From Kitasatospora cinereorecta (GTDB taxonomy: Bacteria; Actinomycetota; Actinomycetes; Streptomycetales; Streptomycetaceae): DNA of 64,000 nt. Made by a program: the position numbers and the translations under genes. The DNA lies in assembly GCF_024172095.1 (NCBI RefSeq), contig NZ_JAMZDX010000006.1, forward strand, positions 558,001 through 622,000, written 5' to 3'. Positions within the stretch are counted from its first letter, which is position 1, and each line of letters starts with the position of its first letter. Below, piece by piece: positions 35,192 through 45,832 of this stretch. Under the pieces are notes generated by a model. It did not search any database, was not told the DNA's origin, and was given only the letters and a program-made list of their open reading frames with translations.

Positions 35192-35303
35192 GGTGCGGAT
35201 GGTCGCAGGCCGGACGGCCGCAGGGAAGCTCCCCGAGGGATGTTGTTGAATGGGGCCCGCCGGGGGAGCCGGTGCGGGCTGGCACGGAAGGGGAGCGGCC
35301 GCG

Positions 35304-35621
35304 GTGAAGGTGTTCCGGTTGGACGAGCTGGACGCGGAGCGGGCCGCCCACGGTGGCGCCTACCTGCGCTTCCTCAAGGAGCGGAACATGTCCGCCGGCC
35401 TGTACGCGCTCTCCCCCGGTGAGACCGACCCGCAGGGCCCGCACGAGCAGGACGAGATCTACACCGTGATCAGCGGCCGGGCCGAGCTGACCGTGGGCGG
35501 GGAGACCACCACCGTCGGACGCGGCAGCGTGGTGTACGTGCCGGCCGGCGTCCCGCACCGGTTCCACCGCATCACCGAGGAGCTGCGGGTGCTGGTGGTC
35601 TTCTCCCCGCCCGAGACCTGA
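35304..35621 (+). CDS. Cupin-domain protein
   Basis: A 105-residue single cupin. Metal ligands appear in the GPHEQDEIYTVISG motif (H, E) and in PAGVPHRFH near the end. The start is GTG 35304 with GGGAG upstream. Small cupins can be isomerases, oxygenases or sensors; no substrate is evident. It is followed after 20 bases by the tenA-like gene in the same direction, so the two are likely co-transcribed. Confidence 0.85.
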   Translation: MKVFRLDELDAERAAHGGAYLRFLKERNMSAGLYALSPGETDPQGPHEQDEIYTVISGRAELTVGGETTTVGRGSVVYVPAGVPHRFHRITEELRVLVVFSPPET

Positions 35622-35641
35622 CCACGCCGAGGAGCGATGCT

Positions 35642-36304
35642 GTGAACCTGACCGACGAACTGTGGGCGGCGATCGAGCCGATCTACGCGGAGATCCTCGC
35701 CCACCCGTTCATCGCCGGCCTGACCGACGGCACCCTGCCGCGCGAGGCGTTCCGCCACTTCGTCGTCCAGGACTCGCACTACCTACGGGACTACGCCCGC
35801 GCGCTGGCTGTCTGCGCCGCCAAGGCGCCGGGCGAGGAGGACGTACGGGCCTTCGCCGACGACGCGGTCGGGGCGATCGCCGCCGAGCAGGGGATGCACG
35901 CCGAGTTCATGACCGCGTTCGGCGAGAGCGTCGAGCGGGCCGCCGAGGAGCCGGTGCTGCCGACCACCCGCGCGTACACCAGCTACCTGCTGGCCACCGT
36001 GTACGGCGGCTCCTTCGCGGAGGCGCTGGCCGCGGTGCTGCCCTGCTACTGGATCTACGCCCGGGTCGGCGAGCGGCTGCTGGCGGCCTCCTCGCCGGAG
36101 CCGCTGTACGCCAAGTGGATCGCCACCTACGGCGACGAGGCGTTCCAGGCGGTGGTCCGGCGGGTGCTGGAGCTCACCGACCGGCTGGGGGAGGAGATCT
36201 CCCCGGCCGAACGGCGGCGGATGGTCGAGCACTTCACCACCACCTCGCGCTACGAGTGGATGTTCTGGGACGCCGCCTGGCGCGGTGAGCGCTGGCCTGT
36301 CTGA
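35642..36304 (+). CDS. tenA: TenA family thiaminase II / aminopyrimidine aminohydrolase
   Basis: A 220-residue all-helical TenA protein. The active-site cysteine is Cys135 in VLPCYWIYA, the same number as in B. subtilis TenA, and aromatic residues (DSHYLRDY; YEWMFWDAAW) line the pocket. TenA hydrolyses thiamine breakdown products to recover HMP pyrimidine, which connects it to thiC 4.6 kb downstream. GTG 35642 follows GAGGAG. No TPP riboswitch is seen here, so its control may come through the cupin gene's promoter. Confidence 0.92.
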   Translation: MNLTDELWAAIEPIYAEILAHPFIAGLTDGTLPREAFRHFVVQDSHYLRDYARALAVCAAKAPGEEDVRAFADDAVGAIAAEQGMHAEFMTAFGESVERAAEEPVLPTTRAYTSYLLATVYGGSFAEALAAVLPCYWIYARVGERLLAASSPEPLYAKWIATYGDEAFQAVVRRVLELTDRLGEEISPAERRRMVEHFTTTSRYEWMFWDAAWRGERWPV

Positions 36305-36498
36305 ACAAGGCCCACAGCGGTCCGCGGAGCGGCACCAGGGTGAGCCCCGAGGCCCGGTCTCGGGGTGATCTCCGGGTCTTCTCGGGGGCCGGAGACCTCG
36401 TTTCGCCTCTGCCGTCCCGGTACGGTCGAAGTACCGAAAGCGAGCGGGACCGCGGCGGACAGACCGACGCCGAGCCCGAGGGGAGAGAAGGAACGGAC

Positions 36499-36699
36499 AT
36501 GGCTGAGCTCTGGAAGTCGCTGCCCTCGTGGGTGCGCAACATCGTGGTTCCGATCATCGCCGTGGTGATCGCCTGGAAGCTGATGTGGTTCGTCATCGGC
36601 GTCGTCAGCGGCCTGATCGGATTCCTGATCAATGTGCTGGTGCTGGTGGGCATCGCCGCCGCGGTGGTGATCCTGGTGAAGAAGGCCGTCAAGAGCTGA
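36499..36699 (+). CDS. Small two-helix membrane protein (DUF5326-like)
   Basis: A 66-residue protein with an amphipathic start (MAELWKSLPSWVRN) and two adjacent hydrophobic segments (about 15-36 and 38-58), ending in Lys residues. It resembles DUF5326 proteins of streptomycetes; the family assignment is tentative. AAGGAA lies before ATG 36499. Function unknown. Confidence 0.75.
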   Translation: MAELWKSLPSWVRNIVVPIIAVVIAWKLMWFVIGVVSGLIGFLINVLVLVGIAAAVVILVKKAVKS

Positions 36700-36732
36700 C
36701 GCGGGGGGGCGTCGGACGGGGGACGGGCGAGG

Positions 36733-36780
36733 ACGGAGTCCCGGCCCGGGGTGTGGACAACCCCGGTGCCGGGACTTCGT
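36733..36780 (+). terminator. Imperfect 20-bp hairpin after the small membrane protein gene
   Basis: Left arm 36733-36752 and right arm 36760-36780 pair over about 18 of 20 positions, with GTCCCGGC/GCCGGGAC as core. The loop region reads TGTGGACAA, the complement of a DnaA-box consensus. Confidence 0.65.
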
Positions 36781-36920
36781 CGTGAGGCGGTGTCACCGAC
36801 CGTGCCGTGACATCTGTCATGCGCTTTCGAGCACAGCGGACACTGACTCCGGACCTGCCGTTCGCGGGATTCTCGAGAGGTCGGAGAGACCGGCGACAGC
36901 GGGACCACGGGGAGCGGACC

Positions 36921-37643
36921 ATGGCACTCATCACCACCGGCGCGATCACCACCGAGCCGAAGGCCGGTACCGGACAGAGCGCCGGATCGACCGCCGCACG
37001 GACCGCCGCCCGGCAGGGCGCCGCCGCCGCGCTGCGGCCGCTGGCGATCGACGTGGCCGTGCCGATCGGCGCCTACTACGTGGCGCACGGCGTCCTCGGG
37101 CTCGGTGTGGTGGCCGCGCTGGCCGTCGGCAGTGCCGTCCCGATGGTCCGCACCGTCGTCGGCCTGGTGCGGGAGCGCTCGGTCAACGGGCTCGCCCTGC
37201 TGATGCTGGTGGTCAACGTGGTCGGCATCGCGCTCTCCGGCTTCACCGGGGACGCCCGGCTGGCGATCGCCAAGGACGCCGTGGTCAGCAGTGTGATCGG
37301 CGGCGCGATCCTGGTCTCCGCGCTGGCGGGCCGTCCGATGATGTCCCGCGGCATGCGGCCGTTCGTGGTCCGGGGCGACGCCGCCCGGTCCGCGGCCTGG
37401 GACCGGCTTTCCGCCGGTGACACCTCCTTCCGCCGCAACGAGCGGGCCTTCTCGCTGGTCTGGGGCGGCATGCTGCTCGCCGAGTGCACGGCCAAGGTGG
37501 TCGGCGCGTACACCCTCCCGGTGGACACCATGGTCTGGCTGGGCACCGTGTTCCTGGTCGCCGCGATCGTGCTCGCCACCGTGGTCGCCAACCCCTTCGC
37601 CGCCCGCCTGGGACAGCGGATCAGCACCGAGACCGCGGCCTGA
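36921..37643 (+). CDS. VC0807-like integral membrane protein
   Basis: A 240-residue polytopic protein with about six hydrophobic helices and a basic cytosolic loop after the fourth (RNERAFSLVWGGMLLAE). It fits the VC0807 family, whose function is not established. ATG 36921 has GGGGAGCGG just upstream; the longer frame from 36807 is not needed. The first 30 residues are Thr/Ala-rich. Confidence 0.78.
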   Translation: MALITTGAITTEPKAGTGQSAGSTAARTAARQGAAAALRPLAIDVAVPIGAYYVAHGVLGLGVVAALAVGSAVPMVRTVVGLVRERSVNGLALLMLVVNVVGIALSGFTGDARLAIAKDAVVSSVIGGAILVSALAGRPMMSRGMRPFVVRGDAARSAAWDRLSAGDTSFRRNERAFSLVWGGMLLAECTAKVVGAYTLPVDTMVWLGTVFLVAAIVLATVVANPFAARLGQRISTETAA

Positions 37644-37714
37644 GCCCACCGGCCGACTCCACCGCCCAGTCCGAGAACTGCCCAGTCCGAGCCGTCGATC
37701 GGGGAACGACCGCC

Positions 37715-38710
37715 ATGCGCACCAAGGGCATCAACTACGACACCGGGTTCACCCCGGCCGGCGAGAGCTCCCGGCCGCACTTCGATCCCGAGGAGGTCCG
37801 CCGCGAGATGCGGACCATCGCCGACGAACTGCACTGCACCGCCGTCCGGATCACCGGAGCCGACCCGGAGCGGATCGCCGCCGCCGCCGCGTACGCCGCC
37901 GAGGCCGGCCTGGAGGTCTGGTTCGCCCCCTTCCCCTGCGGGCTGGACCCCGAGGGCATGCGGCCCCTTCTGCTGGACAGCGCCCGCCGGGCCGAGGAAC
38001 TGCGGGCCGCCGGCGCCCGGGTGGTCCTGGTGCTCGGCTGCGAACTCACCCTGTTCGCCGAGGGGTTCCTTCCCGGCGCCGACCTGGGGGAGCGGATCGC
38101 CGCCCTCTCCGACCCGGCCACCTGGCGGACCCTCCCCGCCACCCTGGCCCGGTTGAACGGCTTCCTCGCCGAGACCGCCGACGCCGCCCGGACGCTCTTC
38201 CGCGGGCCGGTCACCTACGCCTCCGGCAGCTGGGAGCGGATCGAGTGGGCGCCCTTCGACCTGGTCGCCGTCGACGCCTACCGCGACGCCCACAACGCCG
38301 ACCGCTACCGGGACGAGCTGCGCGGCCACCTCGCCCACGGCAAGCCGGTGGTGGTCACCGAGTTCGGCTGCTGCACCTACGCCGGCGCCGCGGACCGCGG
38401 CGGCCTGGGCTGGGCGGTGGCCGACTACGAGCAGCAGCCCCCGGTGATCACCGAGGAGCTGGTCCGGGACGAGCAGGAGCAGGTGCGCCACCTGCACGAC
38501 CTGCTGGCGGTCTTCGAGGCGGAGGGCGTCGACGGCGCCTTCTGGTTCACCTACGCGGCCTACCGCGCCCCGCACCGGCCGGACGACCCCCGCCACGACC
38601 TGGACCTCGCCTCGTACGCCGTGGTCACCCGGGACGACTGCGGCGCGTGGCGGACCAAGGCGGTCTTCCACGCCATCGCCGAGGCGTACCGGACCCCTGA
38701 GACCCGCTGA
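37715..38710 (+). CDS. TIM-barrel glycoside-hydrolase-like protein
   Basis: A 331-residue cytosolic protein with no signal peptide. Motifs MRTKGINYDTGF, TAVRITGADPERI, VLVLGCELTLFAEGF (possible acid/base Glu) and KPVVVTEFGC (possible nucleophile Glu) are laid out as in GH5/GH53-like TIM barrels. I recall that homologues are often labelled 'abortive infection protein', which nothing in this sequence supports. Substrate unknown. ATG 37715. A short direct repeat of GCCCAGTCCGAG precedes it (37666-37692). Confidence 0.75.
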   Translation: MRTKGINYDTGFTPAGESSRPHFDPEEVRREMRTIADELHCTAVRITGADPERIAAAAAYAAEAGLEVWFAPFPCGLDPEGMRPLLLDSARRAEELRAAGARVVLVLGCELTLFAEGFLPGADLGERIAALSDPATWRTLPATLARLNGFLAETADAARTLFRGPVTYASGSWERIEWAPFDLVAVDAYRDAHNADRYRDELRGHLAHGKPVVVTEFGCCTYAGAADRGGLGWAVADYEQQPPVITEELVRDEQEQVRHLHDLLAVFEAEGVDGAFWFTYAAYRAPHRPDDPRHDLDLASYAVVTRDDCGAWRTKAVFHAIAEAYRTPETR

Positions 38711-38777
38711 GACTCGTGAGGCCCGCCGAGGCCGTCCGGCAGGACTTCCGGAGGACACGGGGCTCCCGGGAGAAGGG

Positions 38778-38810
38778 CCGCGCCCGCCCACGGGTCGTGG
38801 GCGGGCGCGG
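38778..38810. terminator. Perfect 15-bp hairpin between convergent genes
   Basis: Arms CCGCGCCCGCCCACG (38778-38792) and CGTGGGCGGGCGCGG (38796-38810) with a 3-base loop, between the TIM-barrel gene and the flotillin gene. Confidence 0.85.
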
Positions 38811-38843
38811 CGTCGTCGCGTCGTCGGGTCGGGACGCGTCCGG

Positions 38844-40307
38844 TCAGTCCTGGTCCTGCTGCACCGGGATCACCTGGGTGACCGGCACCCCGGCCGCGGG
38901 CTCCCGCTTCGCGGGCTCCTTCCCGGCCGGCTCGGCGTTCATCGAGTTCAGCAGCTGCCGGGCGAGGCCCAGGCCGGTGCCGCCCATGGTCAGCGCCTTG
39001 GCGAAGGTCTCCGCCATGCCGTCCGCGCCGTTCAGCAGCACCATGTGCTCGACGTTGCCGAACGCCTCGGCGCCGGCCCGCACGATCTCCGGCCACTTCT
39101 CCGCCAACTGCTGGGCGACCACGGCCTCCTGGTTCTCGGCGAGGGCCGCGGCCCGGGCCTTGATCGCCTCCGCCTCGGCCAGACCGAGCGCCCGGGCCGC
39201 CTCGGCCTGCGCCAGACCCTTGGCCTCGGCCGCGGCGGCCTCCGCCGTACCGGTCGCCTTGGTGGCCTCCGCCGCCGCCAGACCGCGGGCCCGGGTGGCC
39301 TCGGCCTCCGCGTTGGCGGCGATCTTGACGCGGTTGGCCTCGGCCGCCGCCTTCAGCTCGGTCTCCTGGGCGAGCGCCTCGGCCGCGGAGATCCGCGCGT
39401 CACGGTCGGCCTGCGCCTTGGTGCGGGTCTCGTACGCGCGGGCGTCGGCCGGCTTGCGGACGTCCGCCTGGAGCTGCTGCTCCTTGCGGTGCGCCTCCAG
39501 CTCGGCGACCTTGGTCTCCTGGACGACGACCTCCTGCCGCGCGGCGGCCTGGGCGAGCGGCCCGGCCTGCATCGCGCGGGCCGTCGCGGTCTCCATCTCG
39601 GCCTGGTAACCGGCCTGCTGGATACCGGAGTTGCGGGTGGCCTCCGCCTTGCGGGCGACCGCCTCCTGCTCCGCCTCGGTGGCCACCCGGTCGGCCTCGG
39701 CCGCCGCGATGCGGGCGTCCCGCTGGACGGCGGCGGCGTGCGGGGCGGCCAGGTTCCGGATGTAGCCGGTCGGGTCCAGGATCTCCTGGATCTGCAGCGA
39801 GTCGATGATCAGGCCGAGCTTCTCCATCTCGGCGCCGGACGCCGCCCGGGTCTCCCCGGTCAGCCGCTCCCGGTCGCGGATCATGTCCTCGACCGTCAGA
39901 CTGCCGACAATGGACCGCAGATGGCCGGCGAACACGTTGTGCACCCGCTGGCCCATCAGCTTCTGCTGGTCCAGGAAGCGGCGGGCGGCGTTGGCGATCG
40001 ACACCGGGTCGTCGCCCACCTTGAAGATCACGACACCCTTGACGTGGACCGGGATTCCCTGCTTGGTCACGCACTCCACGTCCAGCTCGGCCTCGTTGAG
40101 GTCCAGCGAGAGGCGGCGGACCACCTGCACGCCGGGCAGAACGAGGGTTCCCCGGCCGGTGACGGTCCGGAAGCCCAGACCCTCGCCGTGCTTCGAACCG
40201 GAGATGATCAGTGCCTCGTTCGGCTCGGCGACCCGCCACATGAGCTTGAACAGCACGACCAGGACGATGATGGACGCCGCCACGGCGCCCGCGATGCCGA
40301 TCAACAT
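38844..40307 (-). CDS. Flotillin / SPFH-domain membrane-scaffold protein
   Basis: A 487-residue flotillin-like protein. One N-terminal membrane segment (about 4-26) is followed by an SPFH/PHB domain (about 30-200) and a very long Ala/Glu-rich coiled coil (about 205-420) with repeated AEA triplets, ending in a flexible tail. Flotillins organise membrane microdomains. ATG 40307 has AGGGGG upstream. A 66-residue NfeD-like protein gene lies upstream in the same direction, matching the common NfeD-flotillin pairing. Confidence 0.92.
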   Translation of the reverse strand: MLIGIAGAVAASIIVLVVLFKLMWRVAEPNEALIISGSKHGEGLGFRTVTGRGTLVLPGVQVVRRLSLDLNEAELDVECVTKQGIPVHVKGVVIFKVGDDPVSIANAARRFLDQQKLMGQRVHNVFAGHLRSIVGSLTVEDMIRDRERLTGETRAASGAEMEKLGLIIDSLQIQEILDPTGYIRNLAAPHAAAVQRDARIAAAEADRVATEAEQEAVARKAEATRNSGIQQAGYQAEMETATARAMQAGPLAQAAARQEVVVQETKVAELEAHRKEQQLQADVRKPADARAYETRTKAQADRDARISAAEALAQETELKAAAEANRVKIAANAEAEATRARGLAAAEATKATGTAEAAAAEAKGLAQAEAARALGLAEAEAIKARAAALAENQEAVVAQQLAEKWPEIVRAGAEAFGNVEHMVLLNGADGMAETFAKALTMGGTGLGLARQLLNSMNAEPAGKEPAKREPAAGVPVTQVIPVQQDQD

Positions 40308-40488
40308 CGGCTGATTCCCCCTTCAGGGCACACCGGTCCCGTGGCTGCGCTCTGTTGTGCAGGATGGCGCGGAACGCGGTGGCAACCGGAGATTCTGCGC
40401 CTGTCGTGATCGCAGGGGAAGGGGCTGCCGTACTGATTCCGTCCCAGGGGTGTCAAGAAACCGTCAGCGCCCCTGGATTTTCGGGCCG

Positions 40489-40689
40489 TCAGAACGGTTC
40501 GACATAGACGGTGCGCGGTGGCTGGTAATCGACCACCACCACCTGGGCACCCACCGGGATCGGCCCGCCCGGCGTCGCCGGGTAGGCCAGGAACGCCTCC
40601 GAGCCCTGCCGCTGCGGTACGTGCACCATCACCTCGCCGACCAGCCCCGTACCGATCCGCCCGGTGACCCGCCCGATCAGTCCCACCAT
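40489..40689 (-). CDS. NfeD-like OB-fold microprotein next to flotillin
   Basis: A 66-residue protein (MVGLIGRVTGRIGTGLVGEV at the start, ending RTVYVEPF) resembling only the C-terminal OB-fold of NfeD proteins, with no membrane helices. ATG 40689. NfeD proteins usually pair with flotillins; here the soluble domain stands alone, 181 bases upstream of the flotillin gene. Longer minus-strand frames through here are antisense to thiC and not real. Confidence 0.75.
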   Translation of the reverse strand: MVGLIGRVTGRIGTGLVGEVMVHVPQRQGSEAFLAYPATPGGPIPVGAQVVVVDYQPPRTVYVEPF

Positions 40690-40817
40690 GCCGTCGAGTG
40701 TTCCACGCGGCCGCGGGCGTGAACAGGCGGTGCCCCGTCCCGGGAACTCCCGCCCTGGACCTGGGTCGATGCGGGCGCTACGGTGTTGGGCGTCATGCGC
40801 AGGCGGCACCGCCTGCG

Positions 40818-40932
40818 ACAACGGGAGCTCGGAGCACCGGGCTGAGAGGGCGCTGAACGGTACGTGAGTACACGTACCAACCGCTGCGCCGACCGCAGGA
40901 ACCTGGACCGGGTAATGCCGGCGTAGGGAGTA
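40818..40932 (+). ncRNA. TPP riboswitch (THI element) upstream of thiC
   Basis: Conserved landmarks are in order: ACGGGAG, CTGAGAGGG (40841-40849), GACCGCAGGAACCTGGACCG (40891-40910), GGTAATGCCGGCGTAGGGAG (40911-40930). A perfect extra hairpin, GGTACGTG/CACGTACC (40859-40878), fills the variable P3 extension. The element ends about ten bases before the thiC ATG and its last purine-rich part (GGGAGTAGAAGG) includes the ribosome site, so TPP binding most likely blocks translation initiation. Confidence 0.95.
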
Positions 40933-40941
40933 GAAGGTCAG

Positions 40942-42753
<1,812 letters not shown>

Positions 42754-42820
42754 CGAAGTGTCACTGGCTCGCAGTACTGGGGAGCGGAGGGGGCTTCCCA
42801 GTGCTGCGGGCGACGCGCGA

Positions 42821-42865
42821 CGGCGCTGCCCCGGGAGGGCGAGGGGGCTTCCCGGGGCAGCGCCG
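42821..42865. terminator. Perfect 16-bp hairpin between convergent thiC and glutamate decarboxylase genes
   Basis: Arms CGGCGCTGCCCCGGGA (42821-42836) and TCCCGGGGCAGCGCCG (42850-42865) with a 13-base loop. The loop and the preceding spacer share the direct repeat GAGGGGGCTTCCC (42787-42799, 42841-42853). Confidence 0.85.
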
Positions 42866-42879
42866 CTGTGCGTGGTGGC

Positions 42880-44274
42880 TCAGTGGTGGAACCCGACGCG
42901 GTCGCGGTCGTGGGGGTGGCCCTGGTCGAGGTGCTTGATGGCCCGGCGCATGTCCTCGGCGAGCAGCTCGATCTCGTCGCGGTCGACGCCGTGGCGCACC
43001 AGGACGCGCTGGATGACGGTCTCCTGGCGGTCCGGCGGCAGCGGGTACGAGGGGACCTGCCAGCCGCGCATCCGCAGCTGGTCGGAGAGGTCGTACAGGC
43101 TCCAGCTGACCGAGTCCGGGTCGGTGAGGGTGTAGGAGACGGCGGGCAGGGCGCCGACGCCGTCGTAGAGCAGGGTGAACGGGCCCATCTCGGCGATCTG
43201 CCCGGCGAGGTGCTGCGCGGTGTCGGCGCAGGCCTGGTAGACCCGGCGGTACCCCTCGCGGCCCAGGCGCAGGAACATGAAGTACTGGGTGACCACCTGG
43301 CCGCCGGGGCGGGAGAAGTTCAGGGCGAGGGTGGGCATGTCGCCGCCGAGGTAGTCGACGTGGAAGACCAGCCCGTCCGGCAGCGCGTCCTGGTCGCGCC
43401 ACAACGCCCAGCCCACGCCCAGCGGGGCCATCCCGTACTTGTGGCCGGAGGCGTTGATCGAGGCGACCCGCGGCAGCCGGAAGTCCCAGACCAGGTCGCG
43501 GTGGAGGAACGGCGCGATGAACCCGCCCGACGCCGCGTCCACGTGCACCGGGACGTCGATGCCGGTCTCCACCTGGAGACGGTCCAGCTCGGCCGCGATC
43601 TCCGCCACCGGCTCGTACGTGCAGGTGTACGTCACGCCGAGGATCGCGACCACGCCGATGGTGTTCTCGTCGACGTACTCGCGCAGCTGGTGCGGCTGCA
43701 GGCCGGTCGCCCCCGGCTCGACCGGCACCTGGCGCAGCTCCACGTCGAAGTACCGGGCGAACTTCTCCCAGCACACCTGGACCGGCCCGCACACCAGGTT
43801 CGGCCGGTCCGTCGACTGGCCCGCCGCCCGCCGGCGGTCCCGCCAGCGCCACTTCAGGGCGAGGCCGCACAGCATCGCCGCCTCGCTGGAGCCGGTGGTC
43901 GAGCAGCCGACCGCGTTGGCGTCGGCGGAGCCGGGCCCGGCCGGGGCGTGCCACAGGTCGGCGAGGATGTTCACGCACCGGGACTCGATCTCCGCGGTCT
44001 GCGGGTACTCGTCCTTGTCGACGATGTTCTTGTCGAGGCAGAGGTCCATCAGGCGGCGGACCTCGTCGTCGGTCCAGGTGGTGCAGAAGGTGGCGAGGTT
44101 CTGCGCGGCGTTGCCGTCCAGCAGGAGCTCGTTGCGCAGCAGCTGGAAGACCACCGGCGGCGGCGCCGGGAAGTCCGGCATGGCCCGCTTGGGCAGGGGG
44201 CGTTCGCTCAACGGTGAGGCGAAGATGTCGACGGCCGGGTCGGACGCCGGTTCCTGTGCGCTGTGGAGAGCCAC
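42880..44274 (-). CDS. gadB: Glutamate decarboxylase
   Basis: A 464-residue PLP-dependent group II decarboxylase. PLP-binding Lys279 is in NASGHKYGMAPLG; upstream HVDAASGGFIAPF and GSSEAAMLCGLALKW are the conserved cofactor-site segments. It converts glutamate to GABA and CO2 with proton uptake. GTG 44274 was chosen with GAGAGGGG upstream; longer frames add unrelated sequence. No glutamate/GABA antiporter gene is nearby, so an acid-resistance role is not directly supported; a GABA-shunt role is equally possible. Confidence 0.95.
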   Translation of the reverse strand: MALHSAQEPASDPAVDIFASPLSERPLPKRAMPDFPAPPPVVFQLLRNELLLDGNAAQNLATFCTTWTDDEVRRLMDLCLDKNIVDKDEYPQTAEIESRCVNILADLWHAPAGPGSADANAVGCSTTGSSEAAMLCGLALKWRWRDRRRAAGQSTDRPNLVCGPVQVCWEKFARYFDVELRQVPVEPGATGLQPHQLREYVDENTIGVVAILGVTYTCTYEPVAEIAAELDRLQVETGIDVPVHVDAASGGFIAPFLHRDLVWDFRLPRVASINASGHKYGMAPLGVGWALWRDQDALPDGLVFHVDYLGGDMPTLALNFSRPGGQVVTQYFMFLRLGREGYRRVYQACADTAQHLAGQIAEMGPFTLLYDGVGALPAVSYTLTDPDSVSWSLYDLSDQLRMRGWQVPSYPLPPDRQETVIQRVLVRHGVDRDEIELLAEDMRRAIKHLDQGHPHDRDRVGFHH

Positions 44275-44533
44275 CGGTGGGTCCCCTCTCGTATCGGTCC
44301 ACTGGTCCGAGTCGGACACTACGGAGCCCGGGGCGGCTCGGCCCGTGGAACTACGCCATCCCGGGCCCGCGGCGCCGTCCCAGGGCCGTCCCAGGGCCGT
44401 ACGACCGGGAGGTCCTGGCGTCCGAGAAGGAGGAGGCGGCATCGCCACCATCGTCCCGGCCCGACCGCGTCCGCACGGTGGTGCTCGGCCGACTGCCGGT
44501 AGCGTGGAGCCGGGCCGCTCGCCTGGAGGACAG

Positions 44534-45079
44534 ATGAACCCCGAGCACATCGCGCTCATCGAGGAATTCCGACGGTCCGCTCCGTCCAACTTCAAGATCG
44601 AGTTCTCGGGTGACGTCATCATCGTGCAGGCGTCTCCGTCGGCCATCCACGAGCGGAACCTCTCCGTGGTTCGCCGGCAGTTCGAGGCACACGCGCCGGC
44701 CGGCTACCTCTCGACGGGCAACCTGGACCTGACTTCTCCCCAGGTCGCGAAGCTGCGGAACCCCGATCTCACGTACCTGCCCGAGGACGCCATGGCCAGT
44801 ACGGAGCACAGCGTCCCGGCGGAGCTGGCCCTCATCGCCGTCGAGATCGTCTCGCCGTCCAACCCGGAGAACGACTGGGTCGGCAAGCTGCGCGACTACC
44901 CGCAGATGCAGATTCCGCTCTACCTCGTGGTCGACGCCACCCAGAAGACCGTCACGCTCTTCCGCGAGCCCGAGGCCGGGCGCTACCGGATGCGCGAGGA
45001 CGCCGACTTCGGGGAGGCAGTCCACATTCCCGAACCGTTCGGGTTCACCCTCGACACGTCGGTGCTGCTGCCTTACTGA
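44534..45079 (+). CDS. Uma2 family (DUF820) putative endonuclease-fold protein
   Basis: A 181-residue protein of the Uma2/DUF820 type with a PD-(D/E)XK-like core: NPDLTYLP (Asp) and LIAVEIVSPSN (Glu), then a Lys in VGKLRDY. The biological role of these abundant proteins is unclear. ATG 44534 has GGAGGA upstream. Its 3' end overlaps the convergent membrane-protein gene by seven bases. Confidence 0.87.
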   Translation: MNPEHIALIEEFRRSAPSNFKIEFSGDVIIVQASPSAIHERNLSVVRRQFEAHAPAGYLSTGNLDLTSPQVAKLRNPDLTYLPEDAMASTEHSVPAELALIAVEIVSPSNPENDWVGKLRDYPQMQIPLYLVVDATQKTVTLFREPEAGRYRMREDADFGEAVHIPEPFGFTLDTSVLLPY

Positions 45080-45636
45080 CGTGTCCTCCGGCGGTGGTAG
45101 TGGACGGTGAGGGTGGCGAGGAGGGGGCCCCAGGCGGCGAGGGGGAGGTAGGCGAGCCAGAAGACGGGGGTCTGCCAGCCGTGGGTGAGCGCGGTGGCGG
45201 GGTGGCCGTTGAGCATGCGGCCGCAGGCGGCCATCAGCAGGGAGTGCGGGAAGACCATAAGGACGGCGGCGCCGAGGCCGGCCGGGACGACGGCGGCGAG
45301 GGTGGGGACGGGGCGGCCGCCGAGGTGGGGGATCCAGCGGGGCCAGGTCTCGCCCCAGTCGGCGACCAGTCCGACGGCGAGGAAGGCCAGGGCCTCGCTG
45401 ACCACGCTCAGCACGATGACGTACCAGGTCGCGTCCCCGATCAGGACCGGGCCGTGGCCGGGTGGGGGCGCGTCGAGCCGTTCGACCAGCGGGGCGTCGA
45501 AGGTGAAGGCGGCGATCCGCCACACGCAGGACGGCAGCACGGTCAGGGTGACGGCGTAGGCGGCGCGGACCGCCCAGCGGGGGACGCCGGGGGCGGTGCG
45601 GCCGTGCAGGCGGGTCAGGGCGGTGCTGACGGTCAT
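45073..45636 (-). CDS. Four-helix membrane protein of unknown function
   Basis: A 187-residue protein with four hydrophobic helices and polar loops, ending HYHRRRTRQ. No family is recognised with confidence. ATG 45636 has GGAGGATC upstream, a strong ribosome site; the longer frame to 45804 is not needed. Converges on the Uma2 gene with a 7-base overlap. Confidence 0.72.
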   Translation of the reverse strand: MTVSTALTRLHGRTAPGVPRWAVRAAYAVTLTVLPSCVWRIAAFTFDAPLVERLDAPPPGHGPVLIGDATWYVIVLSVVSEALAFLAVGLVADWGETWPRWIPHLGGRPVPTLAAVVPAGLGAAVLMVFPHSLLMAACGRMLNGHPATALTHGWQTPVFWLAYLPLAAWGPLLATLTVHYHRRRTRQ

Positions 45637-45832
45637 GGCGATCCTCCGTGGGAGCGGCGGGAGTTGGTGTCCCGTCGGGTCCCTTCGACGATCGCAGCGG
45701 CGGTGGCGGGTGGGCGTCGTCGGACGGAGGGATCCGGCTCCCCCACCGGGGGGACAAGGGGGGTCGGAGGGTCGGTAAAGAAAAGGGAAGACGCGCGTGG
45801 GCAAAGTCCAGTACTGTACGCGGGCGCGTCAA

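Noticed and set aside
37715..38710. Abortive-infection defence protein
   Set aside because: I recall this label being used for homologues, but the sequence looks like a TIM-barrel glycoside hydrolase and no defence genes are nearby.
44534..45079. A nuclease-based defence system around the Uma2 protein
   Set aside because: Uma2/DUF820 proteins are abundant singletons; the neighbours are glutamate decarboxylase and small membrane proteins, not defence partners.
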